Below are positions 62,411-64,000 of a DNA stretch of 64,000 nucleotides, piece by piece. Source of the DNA: Kiloniellaceae bacterium (GTDB taxonomy: Bacteria; Pseudomonadota; Alphaproteobacteria; Kiloniellales; J153); assembly GCA_021776135.1 (NCBI GenBank), contig JAJFGL010000030.1, positions 1-64,000 on the forward strand. The letters are read 5' to 3'. Under the pieces are notes generated by a model. The model was not told where the DNA came from. It searched no databases and saw only the letters and a list, made by a program, of their open reading frames with translations. Position 1 is the first letter of the stretch, and every line of letters begins with the position of its first letter. Position numbers and translations under genes: made by a program.

Positions 62411-64000
62411 ATGGCGGAGAGTGTTGGAGAAAGCGAAGGGGCTGGGGAGCGGAAGAACCACCCCGGCGCCGGACGGCGCAAGGCGCCTATATTCCCAAAG
62501 GGCCGGCAAGGCGACCCCGAAGCGCGGGCGCGGGTCGCTTCGCTTCTGGCCGGCCGCCCGCTCCAGCGCGATTTGCTGATCGAATTCCTGCACCTGATAC
62601 AGGATCGTTACGGCTGTCTCTCCGCCGATCACTTGCAGGCCCTGGCGCAGGAAATGAAGCTGTCCATGGCCGAGGTTTTCGAGGTGGCGTCCTTCTATGC
62701 CCACTTCGATATCGTCTTGGACGGCGAAACCGCGCCGCCGGAACTTACCATTCGGATTTGCGACAGCCTGACTTGCGACATGATGGGCGCGCGAAAACTC
62801 TTACAGGATTTGCCGGCCAAGCTGGGCGCCGGGGTGCGGATCGTGCCCGCGCCCTGCATGGGCCGCTGCGACCGCGCCCCGGTGGCCGAGGTGGGCCACA
62901 ACCATATCGATAGCGCCACCCTGGATACCCTGAAAGCGGCGGCCGAGGGCGGCCACACCCATCCAAGAATTCCCGGCTATCAAGACCTGGCGGCCTATGC
63001 CGCCACGGGCGGCTATGGCTGCCTGAAAGACTGCCTGAGCGGCGCCCGGACGGCCGGGCAAGTCATCGAGACCCTGTCCGATTCGGGCTTGCGCGGCCTG
63101 GGCGGCGCCGGTTTTCCCACGGGGCGCAAGTGGGGTCTGGTGCGAAACGAGCCCGGCCCGCGCCTCATGGCGGTCAACGCGGACGAGGGCGAACCGGGCA
63201 CCTTCAAGGACCGGTACTATCTTGAGTCCGAACCGCACCGGTTCCTGGAAGGCGCCTTGATCGGCGCCTGGGCGGTCGAGGCCGAAGCCGTCTATATCTA
63301 CCTGCGCGACGAATACCCGGCGGCCCGCGAAATCCTGCAACGGGAAATCGCGGCCCTGGAAGCCGCCGGATTGGCGCCCCATAGCAAGCTGCATTTACGC
63401 CGCGGCGCCGGGGCCTACATCTGCGGCGAGGAATCGGCCATGATCGAATCGATCGAGGGCAAGCGGGGCCTGCCGCGCCACCGCCCGCCCTATGTCGCCC
63501 AGGCCGGGCTCTTCGGCCGCCCGACCCTGGTCAATAACGTCGAGACCCTGTTCTGGATACCCACGATCCTCACACAGGGCGCCAAGGACTTCGCGGAGCA
63601 AGGCGCCGGCGACAGCAAGGGGCCGCGCAGCTATTCGGTCTCCGGCCGGGTCAAGAATCCGGGCCTCAAGCTCACACCGGCGGGCATCACGGTGCGGCAA
63701 TTGATCGAGGACCACTGCGGCGGCATGGCCGAGGGCCATAGCTTCAAGGCCTATCTGCCGGGCGGCGCCTCGGGCGGAATCCTGCCCGCCAGCATGGCCG
63801 ATATCCCCCTCGACTTCGGCAAGTTGGAACACCTCGGCTGTCTTATCGGTTCCCACGCCGTGGTCATCTTGTCCGACAAGGACGACATCAAGGCGGCGGC
63901 GCTCAACCTCATGCGCTTTTTCGAGGACGAGTCCTGCGGCCAGTGCACGCCCTGCCGCAACGGTACGGAAAAGGCCGTTAAGCTCATGTCCCAGGGCGTT
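62411..64000 (+). CDS. NuoE-NuoF fusion, probable formate dehydrogenase beta subunit (3' cut)
   Basis: At least 530 residues; the reading frame is still open at the window end. The NuoE-like part (about 50-175) has thioredoxin-like [2Fe-2S] cysteines in ICDSLTCDMMGA and PCMGRCDRAP. The NuoF-like part starts near 215: GLRGLGGAGFPTGRKWGLVR and VNADEGEPGTFKDRYYLESE bind FMN and NADH, and ESCGQCTPCRNGTEK holds [4Fe-4S] cysteines. Such fusions are typical of the beta subunit of NAD-dependent formate dehydrogenase (FdsB type); a complex I or hydrogenase diaphorase subunit is less likely. Genes downstream, which would decide, are outside the window. Confidence 0.85.
   Translation, partial: MAESVGESEGAGERKNHPGAGRRKAPIFPKGRQGDPEARARVASLLAGRPLQRDLLIEFLHLIQDRYGCLSADHLQALAQEMKLSMAEVFEVASFYAHFDIVLDGETAPPELTIRICDSLTCDMMGARKLLQDLPAKLGAGVRIVPAPCMGRCDRAPVAEVGHNHIDSATLDTLKAAAEGGHTHPRIPGYQDLAAYAATGGYGCLKDCLSGARTAGQVIETLSDSGLRGLGGAGFPTGRKWGLVRNEPGPRLMAVNADEGEPGTFKDRYYLESEPHRFLEGALIGAWAVEAEAVYIYLRDEYPAAREILQREIAALEAAGLAPHSKLHLRRGAGAYICGEESAMIESIEGKRGLPRHRPPYVAQAGLFGRPTLVNNVETLFWIPTILTQGAKDFAEQGAGDSKGPRSYSVSGRVKNPGLKLTPAGITVRQLIEDHCGGMAEGHSFKAYLPGGASGGILPASMADIPLDFGKLEHLGCLIGSHAVVILSDKDDIKAAALNLMRFFEDESCGQCTPCRNGTEKAVKLMSQGV

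Overview
The window is a large flagellar, chemotaxis and cell-cycle-control locus from a GC-rich, free-swimming alphaproteobacterium. The gene set points to a Rhodospirillales-like lineage, although the species cannot be told from the sequence. It carries regulators typical of Alphaproteobacteria (CtrA, ChpT, SciP, FliX, FlbD, FlbT, FlaF, a MotE-type protein), together with CheZ, FlhF/FlhG and a CheA-REC hybrid. I saw no tRNA, rRNA, CRISPR array, prophage or complete insertion sequence.

Layout. 1-6 kb (mainly minus strand): two MotB-like proteins, cheZ and cheY, then fliL-fliM-DUF6468-motE. 6-20 kb: flgFGAH, dksA, fliX divergent from flgIJ and a FlgN-like gene, a FlaG-like gene, flgKL, an unknown protein whose C-terminus resembles that of flagellins, and two tandem short flagellins. 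20-32.5 kb: a glycosylation island with a SPINDLY-type O-GlcNAc transferase, a nonulosonic (legionaminic-type) acid set (legH, GT2, neuA, neuB, legC, legB, ptmE-like), a methyltransferase, palindromic repeats, a truncated maf remnant and an intact maf. 32.6-38.6 kb: flbT-flaF, fliS-fliK-flgD-flgE and sciP. 38.9-50.7 kb: fliF-fliG-fliH-fliN-motA-flbD-flhA-flhF-flhG and a FliK-like protein. 50.7-53.4 kb: fliIJ divergent from ctrA. 53.5-59.3 kb: the chemotaxis operon cheA-cheW-cheY-cheB-cheR. 59.5-64 kb: an iron-type ABC permease, chpT, a small DUF3553 protein and the start of a NuoE-NuoF fusion cut by the window end.

Regulation read from the sequence. Boxes matching TTAA-N7-TTAA, the CtrA motif, or differing from it by one or two bases, lie in front of cheY, fliL, fliX, the unknown gene at 16766, flbT, fliF, fliI, ctrA and cheA, and possibly legH. 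Sigma-54 promoters (GG-N10-GC) lie in front of flgF, flgI, flgK, the second flagellin and fliS. This fits a Caulobacter-like hierarchy: CtrA switches on early genes including fliF-flbD and fliX; FlbD, helped by FliX, then activates sigma-54 promoters of rod, ring, hook and filament genes; FlbT and FlaF tune flagellin output. CckA, RpoN, FliP/Q/R, FlhB, flgB/C and fliE are not in this window.

Most worth a second look are the CtrA-boxed unknown protein between flgL and the flagellins, the MotB paralogue lacking its proton-channel aspartate, the duplicated maf 3' end flanking a methyltransferase, the nonulosonic acid pathway lacking its hydrolysing epimerase, and a dispersed palindrome family with AGAGCCCTTTCCG arms found mostly between convergent genes.
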